DNA of 64,000 nt from Xiphydria camelus (taxonomy: Eukaryota > Arthropoda > Insecta > Hymenoptera > Xiphydriidae). A program made the translations under genes and the position numbers. This document shows positions 11,561-24,649 of this stretch, piece after piece. Under the pieces are notes generated by a model, which worked only from the letters and a program-made list of their open reading frames with translations, was not told where the DNA came from and did no database searches. How positions within the stretch are numbered: position 1 is the stretch's first letter; every line of letters begins with the position of its first letter. Where the stretch lies: contig OY783197.1 of assembly GCA_963678675.1 (NCBI GenBank), positions 14,900,460 through 14,964,459 of the forward strand, in the 5' to 3' direction.

Positions 11561-11686
11561 TAGCCAAAAATGCTATGAAATCACTCAATACAGGAAGCGC
11601 TTTACTTTGCATCAAATAAAACAGTAACAATAGACAAAAGAACGTGCAAAACCCAGGATTAAGCAGAGAAGAGGCGACCTGCACGA

Positions 11687-11803
11687 ATGGCATTGCGTCG
11701 TGATCGGGAGCTTATGTGCATCTTCCGAGATAGTGAAACGGGAGTGGAGGACGTCGAGTGGGTTGAGGAGCAGGACGTCTCTACTGAAGATATATTTTAT
11801 TAA
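11687..11803 (+). CDS. Short unrecognised ORF, possible terminal exon
   Basis: A 38-residue acidic ORF starts MALRRDRELMCIF and ends VSTEDIFY before TAA at 11801. The composition (Glu, Asp and Val rich, few low-complexity runs) looks coding, but I cannot assign a family. It lies inside the outer element upstream of its transposase and could be the end of a spliced gene. It could also be chance. Confidence 0.25.
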   Translation: MALRRDRELMCIFRDSETGVEDVEWVEEQDVSTEDIFY

Positions 11804-12930
11804 ACGAAGTTTAAAAATGAAGTTACTTGAACTGAGTGAATATGTTTTCTAATGTTTTTCGTTGATACGAGGAGTTAGAACGAGGATGAAGTGCATAAAG
11901 AAATATACCGTAGTAGACTATAAACTTTACATCAATCGTGTTGGGCTTTCACTCGGATAAAAGACGCTGTTGATACATGATTAGAGAATAGCGAATAATG
12001 AAGAGTCTATTTAAACAGCTCCTATGTACAACATCCTCGTTCTGACTATGTATGATGCTATTGTTTAGCAGGACCGTCTCGAAATATAGTCAATCTTTCT
12101 TAAGTAGGTAGAAGGAGAGCGAAAGCTGCAACTTTCTAACGGCCGGAGAACAACGGGAGCGGACGCTGCGACGTTCTCATGGTCCGAGGACAACGAGAAG
12201 CCATAAACCCATCTTTTTAGTCCCTTCTCGGAAAACTCTCTCGCCAACGCAGGACCCATGCATCCGAAGAAAGACGCATCGACACATCTGGAAAACGTTA
12301 AGACAACTGACACCTTCGTCCTCGAGAAAACACCCCTTTTCACGAGAACTCATCCCGATTGGACACCATGCGAGATACTCCCACCAGAGGATCCCCTTCC
12401 CGGACGACGCACAGTGGCCGGTTTTGCAAATCTGGCTGGACAAAAATGGGGAAACCCATATTCTTAAAAATGCATTAAATGCTTAGAATCTCGTCAAGGA
12501 TATTTGTCGGCTTTACAATTCGTCAATATGTCTTTTTGCGCAGAACATTAAACGCGTGTTTTCCCGTTTAAAGTCGCTACAGAAGCACGTAGGGTAAATA
12601 TGCCTCATTTAGTTGCTGGCTTTCAATGCTTGAGTAGAGAGTATATAAGTTATAAGTTATTTGGTGAATCATGATGAAGTTAAACACAGGTATGTACTCT
12701 TACGTGTGTGGTCCCTATTTGTTTAAATGTATGTACTTTACTTTTCCTGGTCTATTAATCTTTATCACACAAATTGTGTAAAATATAATATTTAGTGAGG
12801 CCTATAATTTGAATGCTGTAGATTTCTGTAATATAATTATGTTCATGTAAAAGGGCTTACTTTGCTTTATCATGGCACTCTAAATTTAGTTGCGTAAAGT
12901 TGCGGCAGACTTTTTTATTTTATTTTTCAG
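11804..12930. other. Non-coding stretch with one dispersed motif
   Basis: Mostly AT-rich. A GC-richer block at 12110-12440 has no supported ORF. At 12417-12453 there is an inverted copy of the motif described at 13420-13805 (TTTTGTCCAGC..GATTTGCAAAA). Nothing else supported. Confidence 0.35.
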
Positions 12931-13320
12931 GTAGCTACATCGGGATTCCTAAGGCCGCTTTCAAATGATACGACTTCGCGCCGTGCGCCGTGCATGTCAA
13001 AGTACAATGCCGCATGCACTTTGAGCCGTATACGGCGTGATTCGTACCGTGTGAAACAACTCATAAACATCAATAGTTATTTCAAAGCGCCGTGAACGGC
13101 GCATGGCGCAAATTCGTATCGTCTGAAAGCGGCCTTAGTTACGTCTTACCGCAGAAAATTTAACAGATCGTTCAAATCGCTTTCACCTGAAGTGCTTTCT
13201 GTATTAAAAGAACCTACATATTCCCCGCATGATATTACATTCCGCAATGATAGTTCATCTGCAGTTTCATCTGATGCTAGTGATGATTCATCTGATCACT
13301 CCAGTGCTGGTGATATTTAG
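12931..13320 (+). CDS. 3'-terminal exon of an unrecognised gene, interrupted by a MITE
   Basis: A splice acceptor (TTTATTTTTCAG, ending 12930) precedes 20 coding bases (VATSGFL). A MITE follows at 12951-13137. The frame then resumes in register at 13138 as VTSYRRKFNRSFKSLSPEV and ends with a Ser/Asp-rich tail (SSSAVSSDASDDSSDHSS) at TAG 13318. Only a terminal exon is visible and its 5' partners were not found. The Ser/Asp-rich tail resembles those of many transposon-borne proteins. In-frame continuation across the MITE supports real coding origin. Function unknown. Confidence 0.45.
12951..13137. mobile_element. MITE with TIR AAGGCCGCTTTCA
   Basis: Terminal inverted repeats AAGGCCGCTTTCAAATGATA and its complement (GTCTGAAAGCGGCCTTA) bound about 187 bp with further internal symmetry (GCGCCGTGCGCC-like, GGCGCATGGCGC). 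No ORF. It splits the exon at 12931-13320. No clear target duplication, so the superfamily is open. Confidence 0.75.
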
Positions 13321-13419
13321 CGCGACACCAATAGAGTCCTGTATTGACTGTAATATATATTTTGTAACATATATGCTTTAAAACTGGATATACATACTAT
13401 AAAACATGAATTGTGTTCT

Positions 13420-13805
13420 ACTCAATTATTTTTGTCCAGCTAGATTTGCAAAACGGACCACTGTCGCGACAGTTCGAACTCTGTGTGTATGGGCACCTAT
13501 TCTAGCTGGACAAAATATATATCGACTGTTAATCTTAATGTGTGTTATTTTACATACATCGGATAGTACTTTTTTTATCATAGTGGTTGTTTGTGTTTAA
13601 TTTAGAGTGTCATAGGTGTAAATACAAAAATTAATAAAAAAAAAATTTTGTTAATAATTTTGTTTTATGTACACCTATGACACTCTAAATTAAACACAAA
13701 CAACCACTATGATAATAAAAAATACTATCCGATGTATGTAAAATAACATACATTAAAATTAACAGTCCATATATTTTTGTCCAGCTAGACTGGGCAAACC
13801 GGTCA
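13420..13805. repeat. Inverted repeat built on TTTTGTCCAGCTAGA
   Basis: Arms of about 125 bp (13500-13625 and 13665-13790) carry GTTTAATTTAGAGTGTCATA and its complement around an A/T-rich loop. Outer ends carry ATTTTTGTCCAGCTAGATTT at 13425 and again at 13765, and the motif recurs inverted at 12417-12453. This looks like a foldback element of unknown family. Confidence 0.65.
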
Positions 13806-14492
13806 CTGTGCGACGCCGAGAGGGACTTGAAACGTCGGAAGGAGGAAATAGGAATAGACGAGAATCGACTAGAGAACTAACACGACCTTTATTATTTTTC
13901 CTGAAAGAATAAAGCTTTGAATTCTGCCCTCAACCTCTGATTGAAATTCTGTCTTATTTTCTTTTGAGTTGTGTCCGAATTCGCGCTACCCGTACGATTG
14001 AACGATCCTCGCGCCTCGAATATGAGAACGACCGGAATTAGAATATTCGGGTCATAACAATATCCATATCAGTCTTATAGTGAGTGCAGTGTTCAGTTGA
14101 CTCGTTACTCGTTTCCGCACTTTTGAAGCAGAGTGCCTTAGCGCTCCACGGGCACGGACCCGCTATCTACAGACGACCTGGACCGGCTCGGAACGCAACA
14201 ACGCATCTTAGCGAATTCGCTGTTCGCGAATTGGTCTATTCGAATAGACCAATAGTTGCAAATAAGGTAATATTGCCATAAAAACCTGTTATAGCCTGTT
14301 ATTTTCACAACCAAATTTGCGTATTTCGCAAAATAACTAAGTTGCAAAATAATCTCGCTCGTCAAAAATTATTTTCAGGGTCACAACCGTCGACGATCGT
14401 CAGAACCGAACCTTGTTAACGAACCGGTAAAGTAGTCTTTTTCATTTTTATTACATTCCAGTAAGTTCTTGCATGCCCTTTTACGCTTAAAC
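13806..14492. other. Upstream region of transposase; possible LTR-like block
   Basis: 13806-14059 is GC-richer, contains AATAAAGC and ends ..GGGTCATAACA. This resembles the 3' part of a solo LTR, but I find no matching TSD and do not claim it. 14060-14492 probably holds the promoter and 5' UTR of the transposase gene. Nothing more specific is visible. Confidence 0.3.
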
Positions 14493-16752
14493 ATGCATCG
14501 TCGTAGTAAGGAAGTAGTAAAACGCATAGACAGTAGAAAACCATTGCATGAGTTATCTGTTAGACAAAAACAGCGAGTTATTGGAAAGGTGCGTTGTAGT
14601 GTAGAACATAAATTAGCAGTTGAATATGTCTCGTCAAATTCATCTGATAGCTCGTTAGAGAATGGCAATCTCGAAGAACCTGAGATAAACGCATCTTCAC
14701 TCGCGACGCCTCTGGTACCTGTTCGGAATTTATCGTGTTCTGCAATTGCTATCCATGAACGGAGGGAGCATCCAGTTAGTGACCAATCTTTAACTGTTAA
14801 TGAGAACTTATGCGATTCTCGTGCTACAAATCTTCTTGATTTAGAAACCTTAACAGCAGCCAGTGATCATTTGTCAGGGAGATCTGAAACTGAATCCTTT
14901 TCGAATGATTTCGATGAAATCAGTAATACGTACGCAGGTACAATCCAGAAAAAATTAGCGGACGTTTTCGTGAAACGTAAACTTCCTTACAAGCACGGAA
15001 ATGAAATATTGAAAGTAATTTCAAGTCATCCAAGCCTGTCATATCTTCCCAAAGATTGCAGAACACTTTTAAAAACTCCTCGCTCCACTGCTCATATAGT
15101 TATGATGGAACCTGGTGAGTACCTTCATTTAGGAGTCGAACGTGGAATCATTAACGTCCTTTCCGAAACACCTATTTCTGCGATTCCAACGACATTACAT
15201 ATCGATTTTAATGCCGATGGCCTCAAATTCGATAACAATGGCAAAGTGAAACTTTGGCCGATTCAAATAAGAGTAGCTACTATTTTTAGTAGTACACCAG
15301 AGCTCGTTGAGATTTACAGTGGACCGGGGAAGCCGTCCTTCAACGCAAACAAATTTGTTGAAAAATTTGTTGACGAGGTGAATCAGATATTGGAAAAAGG
15401 GGGTGTAGAATTCAAACATTTAAATATACCTATCGCTATCAGATGTTTCATCGCAGACGCACCTGCTCGTTCACATCTTTTAAATCACGCTGGTCATAAT
15501 TCCAAGGAAGCTTGCTCTAAATGCATGGTGAAGGGAAAATATGACGAAAGGCGCATGCTTTTTCTTGGTGTTGGCCATAATCTGAGAGATGGAACTGATT
15601 ATAAGAATGTTGCTTATAAGAATCATCAAAAAGAGAGTTCCCCACTTTTCAAAATTTTGCATAATCCGGTTTCACAAGTTCCGTTTGAATATATGCACCT
15701 TGTACGTTTAGGTGTTCTGAAGAGAATGATTTGTGCTTGGGTTGCTGGCAAATTCGCGCGACAGGTTTCGTTTTCATCCAAAATGCTTGAAGTATTATCA
15801 GCTAGACTCGAAATCATTAAGAAATACTGCCCCGAGAGTTTGCTCGGTCTCCACGGTCTCTTTCAGAGTACAAGCAATACAAGGCCACCGAATTTCGTCA
15901 ATTCCTACTATATACTGGTCCCGTAGTTCTGCGTCGTATTTTGGAAGAAAACGCCTATCTTTTCACTTCTTATTACTTCACGCTTCCATTCGTGTCCTTG
16001 TGTCTCAATCTCCTTCAGAACAAGCAATAAACTTTGCGAAATTGGCATTGGAAAGTTTTGTTAAAACATGCCCTTCTGTTTATGGGATCGCGTTTATATC
16101 TTATAACATACACGGTTTACTACATCTCATTGACGATGCATTAAACTTTGGTTCCCTCGATAACTTCTCCGCGTTTCCTTATGAAAACAATATGACCAAT
16201 ATAAGGAAAATATGCAAGAAACCGAATCAGATCCTACAGCAAATTGCTAACAGAATGGCAGAACGTGATAATGGAAACAATACAAATACCATTCGTGGTG
16301 AAAGAAAATCATTAATTTCGTTATACGACATTCATGAAAATGGTCCTGTACCTACGAACTTTTCTAGAACGTATCGACAATATCGGAAACTAAAAAATGC
16401 TCAACTATTTTTTAGCACAGGCTCGCATGATAATTGCTGTTTTTTGCACGACAAATCAATCTGTTTGATTCTAAACATTGCTGATTCACAAGATGAATGT
16501 TGTTTATTTGTCAAGAAATTTCTGCTGGTTGAAACTTTGTATGACGTTGGTATAAATTCGTCCGACGTGGGCATTTTCAAATGTTCCTCATTGTCTCGCC
16601 AGATTTGCGCTATTTCATTTTCCAATGTCAAACATAAGTGTTATATAATGCCGTATTGGAGTGCATATTTACACGAAAGAGATAGCAGCGATGATGGGAG
16701 TGAAACTGAACAATCAGAAAATTATTTTGTTGTTGCTACTTTAAATGATTAA
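14493..16752 (+). pseudogene. TNP2/CACTA-like transposase of the outer element, two frameshifts
   Basis: Likely the transposase of the 27-kb element. I start at MHRRSKEVVKR (14493); an in-frame ATG lies at 14469. A Ser/Glu-rich N-terminus is followed by KLPYKHGNEIL, LPKDCRTLLKTPR, YLHLGVERGI, LHIDFNADGLKF, CFIADAPARSHLLNH, a CSKCMVKG zinc-like pair, PFEYMHLVRLGVLKRM, then after a one-base loss near 15826 PREFARSPRSLSEYKQYKA and FRQFLLYTGPVVLRRIL. After a second shift near 15965 come HASIRVLV, YNIHGLLHLIDDAL and GSLDNFSAFPYEN. The same order of motifs occurs in the inner copy at 18023. Family name rests on recalled similarity to animal TNP2-type proteins; the two copies' homology is direct. 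Confidence 0.75.
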
Positions 16753-16925
16753 TTTAGTATATGTTGAATGTTTTTAAATTACCTTCCTTTTTTCGGTTAC
16801 ACTTTCATGAATACGATTGGTAGATAACATTCCAACTAGAGTATTTCAATTCCATTGTACACGACGCATGAACAAAATTTAATTACATAGTACAAAATTT
16901 GACGTATTGTATGCTCAATTCACAT

Positions 16926-17020
16926 ATTATCATATCGCTTCTGCAGAAGAACAATGACTCGGGTGCAAATTTTGAAATTTGCACTTGCGTCATTGTTCTT
17001 CTGGAGAAGCAATATAATGA
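16926..17020. repeat. Hairpin downstream of the transposase gene
   Basis: TCGCTTCTGCAGAAGAACAA pairs with TTGTTCTTCTGGAGAAGC across GCAAATTTTGAAATTTGC, giving arms of about 35 bp. It lies 175 bp after the stop codon. It could be a small foldback MITE or an RNA 3' structure. Confidence 0.6.
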
Positions 17021-17654
17021 AATTGGGTCCCCTCCATGCCTGCTTTCTAACGCTTTATTTTCAATTTATAACAGATGCTTCGCTTCTATTGACACTACGA
17101 ATTGACAATTATCACTTGGTATAATTGGTACTAGGTTAGGTTTGTACAACGTAGGGATGTGCGATTTAAATCGATTCTTCAAAAGATCGATCCTTCGATC
17201 GATCGATTCTTCTTTTTTTCGAAAAATTGCGATTTTTGGATCGATTCTTCAAAGTCGATTCTTTGTTCGGATCGATTCTTTACTAGCGAAATCGATCCAC
17301 ATTTTTGCCATTAAAAAAAGTTTTTTAAAATAATTACAAAAATAAAGAAAAGGAAAAATTTTTCTAATGATAAAATTACGAGTACGATATTTGAATACTT
17401 AAATGTGAAGTTAAGTTCAGACGAATTAAAAAGATTACGATCGATAAGGAGGGAAATCGCTAGGTCTTTCGAAATTCGAATAATAACGTAAACTTTCATC
17501 ATTGAAGGTTTTGGCGGGATTAGCCCTGTCCTAGTATTCTCTAACCGCTCTACGTGTGTAGTTATTAACATTCTTCCATTCAATAATTTTTTTTAAATCG
17601 ATTTTTTTGAAATCGATTCTTTTGTATCGATTCAATTCAAAATTGCTCCATGAA

Positions 17655-17895
17655 CCTATATAGCACGCAGGTCGTATAGACGTCCAGACGAAGTCTTTTT
17701 TAGGTCTGCCGGCATGAGACGTCCAATAAAGGTCCCACAACAGATGTCGCTGGATGTCTCACGAAAGACTTTGAAATATGATGTCCAGCAGACGTCGTTT
17801 TTATGTCAACCACAGACAGACGTATTTTTGACATCTTTAATAAGTCGTCTTGTATCCTGCAGCCTGTAAGACTTGGAAATTAGACGTATAAACTA
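17655..17895. repeat. Left subterminal AGACGTCT repeats of the inner element
   Basis: AGACGTCC, AGACGTCG, GATGTCC, ATGTCTC, AGACGTA and AAGTCGTCTTG recur at least eight times in 240 bp in both orientations. The right end (30725-30942) carries the same family, including ACAAGACGTCTTCC and TTAAAGACGTCTTGC. Confidence 0.7.
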
Positions 17896-18022
17896 GTAGC
17901 CATTTTGTACGTGATGTACATTTGTGCGCGTCTTTGGGTTTTGTTCTGTTATAAAGAAAATATAATCGTGCTCCGTTTCGAGAGATCTACTTATTTATTT
18001 ATTATTTTTAACAGATAACAAT

Positions 18023-20091
18023 ATGCCGAAAGAAAAATCATTTCTATTGCTCTCAAGACGTCAAAAGGACCGACGTTTCCTAAAAAGGATAGAAGAGAAT
18101 CATCGTGATGCCAATACTCCAACTTTTGCAGCTCCCAGTTCTGTGATCAACCCACCTGCGGACACATCAAATGGAGAAGAATGTGATGTAAGAAATCATT
18201 ACGAAGCATCAGAATTACCAAGTGAAGATGTACCTCTTCAATTCAGAGTGGAGGAGGGTGTCAGCGAAGAACCAGCTAATAGTTTAGCTGATGAGTGGTC
18301 AGACGAGACTGATATTGATTCTAGCGGTGAACAAGATACACCTAGTGAAGAAGATGTACCGAATGAGACAGAATTGAAGAAAAGTCTGAGATCTTGGGCA
18401 TTGGACAATAATATACACCAAAATGCCATGAACGATCTGTTGAAAATTCTTGTAACAGCAGGACAAACTGAATTGCCAAAAGATGCTCGAACCCTTCTTC
18501 ATACACCACGACAAAACAGTATAGAGCAACTTACATGGGGTCAATATCTTCATTACGGCATACAGAAGGCAATAACAGATCAACTGAAGAGAGTGGAAGT
18601 AAGTGCACGACCTCAGGATATTATCATGGACATTCACATTGATGGTGTAGCTTTATCTAAAAGTTCGAACTTGCAACTGTGGCCTATCATGGGGAAAATA
18701 CACGATCCACTCTTCAGAGATCCATTTTTTATTGGTGCACACATTTCTTATGGGAAACCAAAATCTGTATCGCAATATTTGCAGAAGTTCTGTGAGGAAT
18801 AGAAGATGCTAGCACGGGAAGGATTCTCATTTGGGAACCATCTATACAACGTCAAACTTCGAGCGGTAATCGCAGATTCTCCAGCCAGATCATTTATCAC
18901 TTGTACAAAAGCTTTTAATGCTTTTTATGGTTGTGGAAAATGTTGTACAAAGGGCACACGTTTAGGTTCTAGAACAGTTTTTCCTGAACTCGATGCAGAG
19001 TTGAGAAATGATGAAACTTTTAAAAACAGAACACAAATAGAGCATCACATAGATGAATCACCTTCTGAAGAGCTGTCAATTGGTATGGTCACACAGTTCC
19101 CTCTTGACTACATGCACCTAGTCTGCCTCGGAGTACAAAAAAATTGCTGAATCTCTGGATTGAACAGAATATTATCACAAAAAACAACTTGAAGACTTTA
19201 TCAAATAATTTAATTGCACTCAGAGATTATGTGCCTGCAGAATTTGAAAGAAAATGTAGAACTCTTGATGAATTAAATCACTGGAAAGCAACGGAATATC
19301 ATCTGTTCTTATTATATTTGGGAATTGTAATCCTACAGGATATTCTGCCAAAGGAATATTATGTTCATTTCTGTTCATTCAGTTGCGCTATCCATATACT
19401 TTCGGATCCAAAACAATGTATTTTTAATAACAATTATGCAAAGTCCTTGTTGATATATTTTGTTCAACAGATGAGCGTTTTGTACGGAGATGAGGCAATT
19501 ATCTACAATGTGCACAGCTTGATTCATATTGCTGATAACGTTAGAAGGCTCGGACCTTTGGATAATTTTAGTGCTTTTGCATACGAAAGTTCTTTCATTC
19601 CATTGAAGAAGCTGTTGAGAACAACCGACAACCCGCTTGCTCAACAGAACAATAGACTCATAGAAAAGGCTCAAGATATCTCTGTAGGAAGTGTAAAAGC
19701 TCCAACTTACCCACATTTGACAAAACCTACAAAAAAACAATTACCAAGTGGTTTTAAAAATGCACATAAGTCAATAGAATTCGCGGATTTCTGTATAAAT
19801 ATTAAGGAAAACAATAATTGTTGCCTCCTCTCCAATGGAACTGTTGCGATAGTCGAACATATTGGATTCAAGAACAATAAACCAGTGATAATCGGTCAAA
19901 AATTTAGAATTTTGGATCAGCTTAATGATTATCCCTGTGATTTGCGCATTCTCAATATTTATGTCGCTCGGGATCTATCAAGACAAAGTTATATCTGGCC
20001 AATTCACCTGATTAAAAGGAAAATGTTTCGCATACCACTTGACGACTCACAGACTTACATCTTGCCCCTTGTACATACCTGTGTTGATTAA
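18023..20091 (+). pseudogene. TNP2/CACTA-like transposase of the inner element, one stop and one frameshift
   Basis: Homologue of the outer transposase with the same motif order: SWALDNNIHQNAMNDLL, LPKDARTLLHTPR, YLHYGIQKAI, MDIHIDGVALSKSSNLQLW, AVIADSPARSFI, YGCGKC, PLDYMHLVCLGVQK, LLNLWIEQN, PAEFERKCRTLDELNHWKA, YHLFLLYLGIVIL, YNVHSLIHIAD and LGPLDNFSAFAYE. It starts at ATG 18023 after an AT-rich leader. A TAG at 18800-18802 interrupts the frame, which continues without shift. One A is missing from an A run at about 19141, so the frame changes after LGVQK. Otherwise it is complete to TAA near 20091. Only two lesions suggest a younger age than the outer copy's gene, though selection on the two is unknown. 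Confidence 0.78.
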
Positions 20092-20532
20092 TTTAAAGCT
20101 GTAAGTACTGATTCATTAATTATTTCAATCGAAATTTCAATGCTGAATTTGAAACTTTACGCTATATAGTATAGTATAACAGTAGTGATAACAGTATAAC
20201 TATATAGTATAAAGAAATTCATAACCGTTTTCGGCGTTGAATCTGCAGCCCAGTCTACTTTCTGCGCGCATCGTCTACAGTAGCAGTGTATTTGCTGTAT
20301 GAGACGTACGTATTTCACTTTGTTTATCATATTGTACATCATACTCTTATAGGTTAAATATATTTTATAGTGCCACATAAATAAATTCGCGTAATGCGGA
20401 TATAAATTTCCATGAAATTTCGTGATACGTTAGTAACCTATCCGACATAACCTAAAATTAACCGTACATTCAATTTGTTTACAGATTTACGTCGTATCTT
20501 AATTACTATCGGTATTTGCAAAAGTCTCGACG
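20092..20532. other. Spacer between transposase and DUF4806 gene
   Basis: AT-rich, with near-palindromic ATAGTATAG repeats at 20165-20215. Likely 3' UTR plus promoter. No ORF supported. Confidence 0.4.
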
Positions 20533-21254
20533 ATGGCATCGAGCAAGAAACCGCATAAAACAAATAGTAAGTTTTATTTCTGTATCACTGCAGTCATTAA
20601 AAAAAGATTAAAAATCTCCAACACAGTAATCAACATATTTGGCTTACTGTATTTTCAGTTCTTTGCGAGCAAACATACCTGCAAGGTAACGTAATGGCAC
20701 AGAAGAATAAAACCGTGGCAGTGAACGCCAAGATACAAGCAGGCTCAAAGACAGGTAGCAACAAAGGTAGTGTTATAAATTTGTTTTTAAATTTCTGTTC
20801 AAACTGGAATAATCAAAATATCAATAAACATTGAATGTTCTTTATATTAATAGTTATTAAGATCGTTCAGCAAACACGGAATGCTGGCGAAACTCCAAAA
20901 ACCACCCAACTAGTAGCGACAAGAGACAACCATTTATCCGAAAAATATCGTTATCAATAAAGGAAAATGTATGTATTTTCGTATGTGTAAATGTTCGATA
21001 CAGTTGTGCACTATTGTTGATTTTGAATTTACTTTTTTAGTTCCAAACATTGCCACACAATTTCGTACTGCATCGCCCGTCCAACAGCATTGCAGTTATA
21101 GTAATTCAAAAGGTCACTATCATCAAGACAGTGCTAATATTGGAATGTCACGGAAAATTCCTATACAACCACGCAGTGCGATTGATACGAGGAAAGGTAA
21201 ATAGATCATTGATCGGTTAATGGACATTCAGGCATCAAATAAATTCGAAGATTA

Positions 21255-21504
21255 TGTGGCGACCCATCGCGCTACGGCGCCCCGCCGCCAGGTGGCGCCA
21301 CCCGTCGACTCCACGGCTTTCGGCTTCTCGTTAGTGGTCCAACAACGGGCAAGTTTCTATATAAGACCGCAACTGCCCGTCTCTCACCGAGGACCACAGA
21401 GCGTCTAAGGCAGGAGTCGGCCTAGCCTTACTGACGAGTCCACAGGCCGACTCCGGGACGAAACGCTCCGCCGATAAGATGGCGACCACATCCTTTTCGC
21501 CACA
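21255..21504 (+). mobile_element. 250-bp solo LTR (Gypsy-like), copy 1
   Basis: Begins TGTGGCGACC, ends TTTTCGCCACA, flanked by ATTA on both sides. A TATATAAG box at about 21357 lies in GC-rich sequence. An inverted copy is at 28380-28629. It lies in an intron of the inner DUF4806 gene. Confidence 0.82.
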
Positions 21505-24500
21505 ATTAATACTTTTACTTTATCAATACTGTCAACTGGTGCTTTCTTTATATTACATGTTTAAATAACTCACTGGTCTCATGTCTGAAACGTAGATGGT
21601 TAATGTTCCAATTCCAATTGCCGTGAAAATTCCAATTGCCGTATGTACGGTAATATCCATATTTCTGATATTAAATATATAAGACGTATATTGTATTGAA
21701 AAACGATAGAGGAGATCTCAGAAAGTCAAATTTACGAAAAAAAAATCGATTTTTAAATCAATCTTCCGGAAAATTGGCGATATGGAAAGATCAGTATCGA
21801 AAAAAATGATCTTTAACAGTCTCATACGCTTAATTTGATACAGCAGAAGTACTGTTGTTGATTATTGTCGTTTCATGCCCGGTCAACAGTAAATCGAATA
21901 ACGAATAGTGTGTTCTATGAAATGAGTTAACCGTGACGATGAATTACAGTTCTCAAAGGAAAAGGCAATCCAATGGTTGTTACTCCACCCTCCAACATCG
22001 CGCTTCGAAAAGAACAGGAGAATAATAGTAAAATCAATTTGTACAAAAAATTATAATAGTTTACATAATTTAACCATGATATCTGAAGTCATTGTAGATT
22101 CATCGCTTACAGATATAATGACTGATGGATCGGTAGAAAGTGTGACTATCGACAATTTTGACGAGAGTGGTACGTATGCTGTGCAAGCAAATATAATACG
22201 TGAGCAATGTATAGACAAATATTTATATTATTCCTTTATAAATGTGTGTTATTTTCAGTCGTTGGCATGCTAGTTGCTGAGAACGAAATCGATATGTCTC
22301 TCGACTTAACTGACCGTGATATCCGAACATCTAGTGTGACCGACCTAGAGGATTGTCAAGAGCAAGATGAACTTGAAGAGTTGCAAGAGATGAGTTTCCA
22401 AAACACTGGAGAATACGTTGGCAAAGACGATACTTCATCGAACTGTAATACTTTCGAATTATCGGACAGCCCTCAAGCCGGACAAAAATAAGAAGACATT
22501 GTTTAAGCAAGAAAAAATGAATTTAAATGTTTAATAAATGTTGCACATCAACTATATAGCAACAGCGCTTCAGTTTCAAACAAGCAAGTTTGTGATATTC
22601 AAGATTCCGATGAAAAGTTAACCTGTTGCGGTAAATACGACTTTTATTTCGTTGCATATATGCAGACTAATGCTGCGAGCAAAAAACATATGACTAGATT
22701 ATATTCATTATTACTACAGGTCGTTGCCGTAAATTTGAGCACTTGGTTCTTCGTAAACTGGACGAGATCGTCCAAGTCGTGAATGCGATGAGCTTCGATA
22801 GAGTCAGCAACGACGTCGATTTTTCTGCTTTACCGAGTTTTCCGTTGACAGTGATGGCAGAAGTGGAAGCTTTCGAAAAAGAATTGAAAAGCAACGAATC
22901 ACTACGCAAATTATACGTGAGTTTTATGGAACGTAGATACTAAAGCAATTAAATCCTTACATATATAGATGATTAAACCGCTTCAATTATCTTTTCACGA
23001 ATAATTTTCAGAAAGCTAAGATTGGTACAATCGGAGGCGTAAATCCCGAAAGCGCAATAAGAAATGCTTTAAAAACTATTTTCATGGACGAAGTAGCAAT
23101 CAAATATTCTTGGACTGGACAAAAACGAACCATCAAAATTTCACACTACGTTCTCACTTCGATGGAATAATTGGTAATATATAAGATTAAAGTACCAGTT
23201 TCGGATCACTTACTGGCACAGTCCCACTTTCGGATTGTCTATTGAGAAATCTGTATTTCCGTCTCACTAGTACGCACGCTTTGATCCAAAACACGGGCCT
23301 ATTTCAAATTTGGGACCACTACCTTATCATCATTTTCTGGATGTGCTAAATTATCAGAGAAATTTTATATGAAATTTTTGAAAAAAAAAATTGTAAATAC
23401 TTGATATATTATTATAATATTTCAGAGACAGTCATGAATGCTGGTAAAACAACTGTCACCGATCTTCAGAATACCATAAATAGTCGGAGAGCCAGAGCCA
23501 AAAAAGGTCTCTGAATTTAATAAGCCCAGTTTTTTTTTATAGTTTATTACAGTGGTTGTGTAGACAAACATACTGCGGTCAGTCAAGCGAAAGCTGGGGC
23601 ATATGTCTCAGGGACGCTATCAAAGTTGTCGTTCCTGCCGGGGTAATAATTTGAATTTAATAAGGTTGAAAATCGGTATACAACTTGTATATTGCATATA
23701 AATAAAGATTACGAAGTCAGTCAGCTGAATGTGGGGGCGGAGCTGGTTAGTCAGCAAAAAAAGAAATGTAAATTTCGCGCGCGCTCGGCGTTGCAGGCGA
23801 TTTCAAATCAGAGTATAGGAAAGAGCGCAGGTATACTCGTAGGGGGGGTAAGAGACAATAGCTCGGGGTCTGTTCCGTCGCACCGAGCGTACATAGGTCG
23901 TAAATATCAAGGACAATTCGTTAACAGCCATCTCCCGCAGTGCCCGCTTTGACCGGTACCGTCATAAAAGTGATCCGAGCTGGCTAATGGTGCCCATCCA
24001 CGTACAGGCGGACTGCAGTCCGTGGACTGACAGTTCTGATCTGCAGTCCCGAACTGTCATTGACCACACACGCACAGTTCTGCGGACTGCAGGCCGTCGC
24101 CGGACAGTCCAGGGACTGCAGGCCGCCGGATGATTCGCCATACACGCACAGTTCATGAGTCAGTTCAGTTCGATCAATTGTGTTTGGAAGAAGAAATATA
24201 TGAGGGGTATAGATGCCAAACCCGCCAAGTCACATTTATAGCAATTCACAGGAAACGTCAAAAACTGGTGCAGACGGCCATTGCCTTACATTGGCAAGCA
24301 TATTTTCTACCTTATATTATTATTAACGGTTTAATGTGGAATTTGCACCTAAATTATGTTCGACCTTATGCACGTACTTATAAAGAACAAATTCCCGTAT
24401 CTACCTCAAATTTGACAAAAATGAACTTGGCGGGTTTTGCATCTATACCCCTTGTGTCTAATATTTAACATGGTTGTGAGAAAAGGGAAGCTTATTTTGT

Positions 24501-24649
24501 TCCTTATAATTATGTTGTTAAGTTATCGACATACGAGAAATCGGCAACGTTTTTAGGTAAAAGAATGCCAATGTACAGATGATCCTGATTATGAATTTAA
24601 TTTACATCGTGGAAATGAAGAGATTCAATCCGAACGTATCGAATTATTA

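Noticed and set aside
13806..14060. Possible solo LTR ending GGGTCATAACA
   Set aside because: No matching start with a target duplication could be found; listed only as a region.
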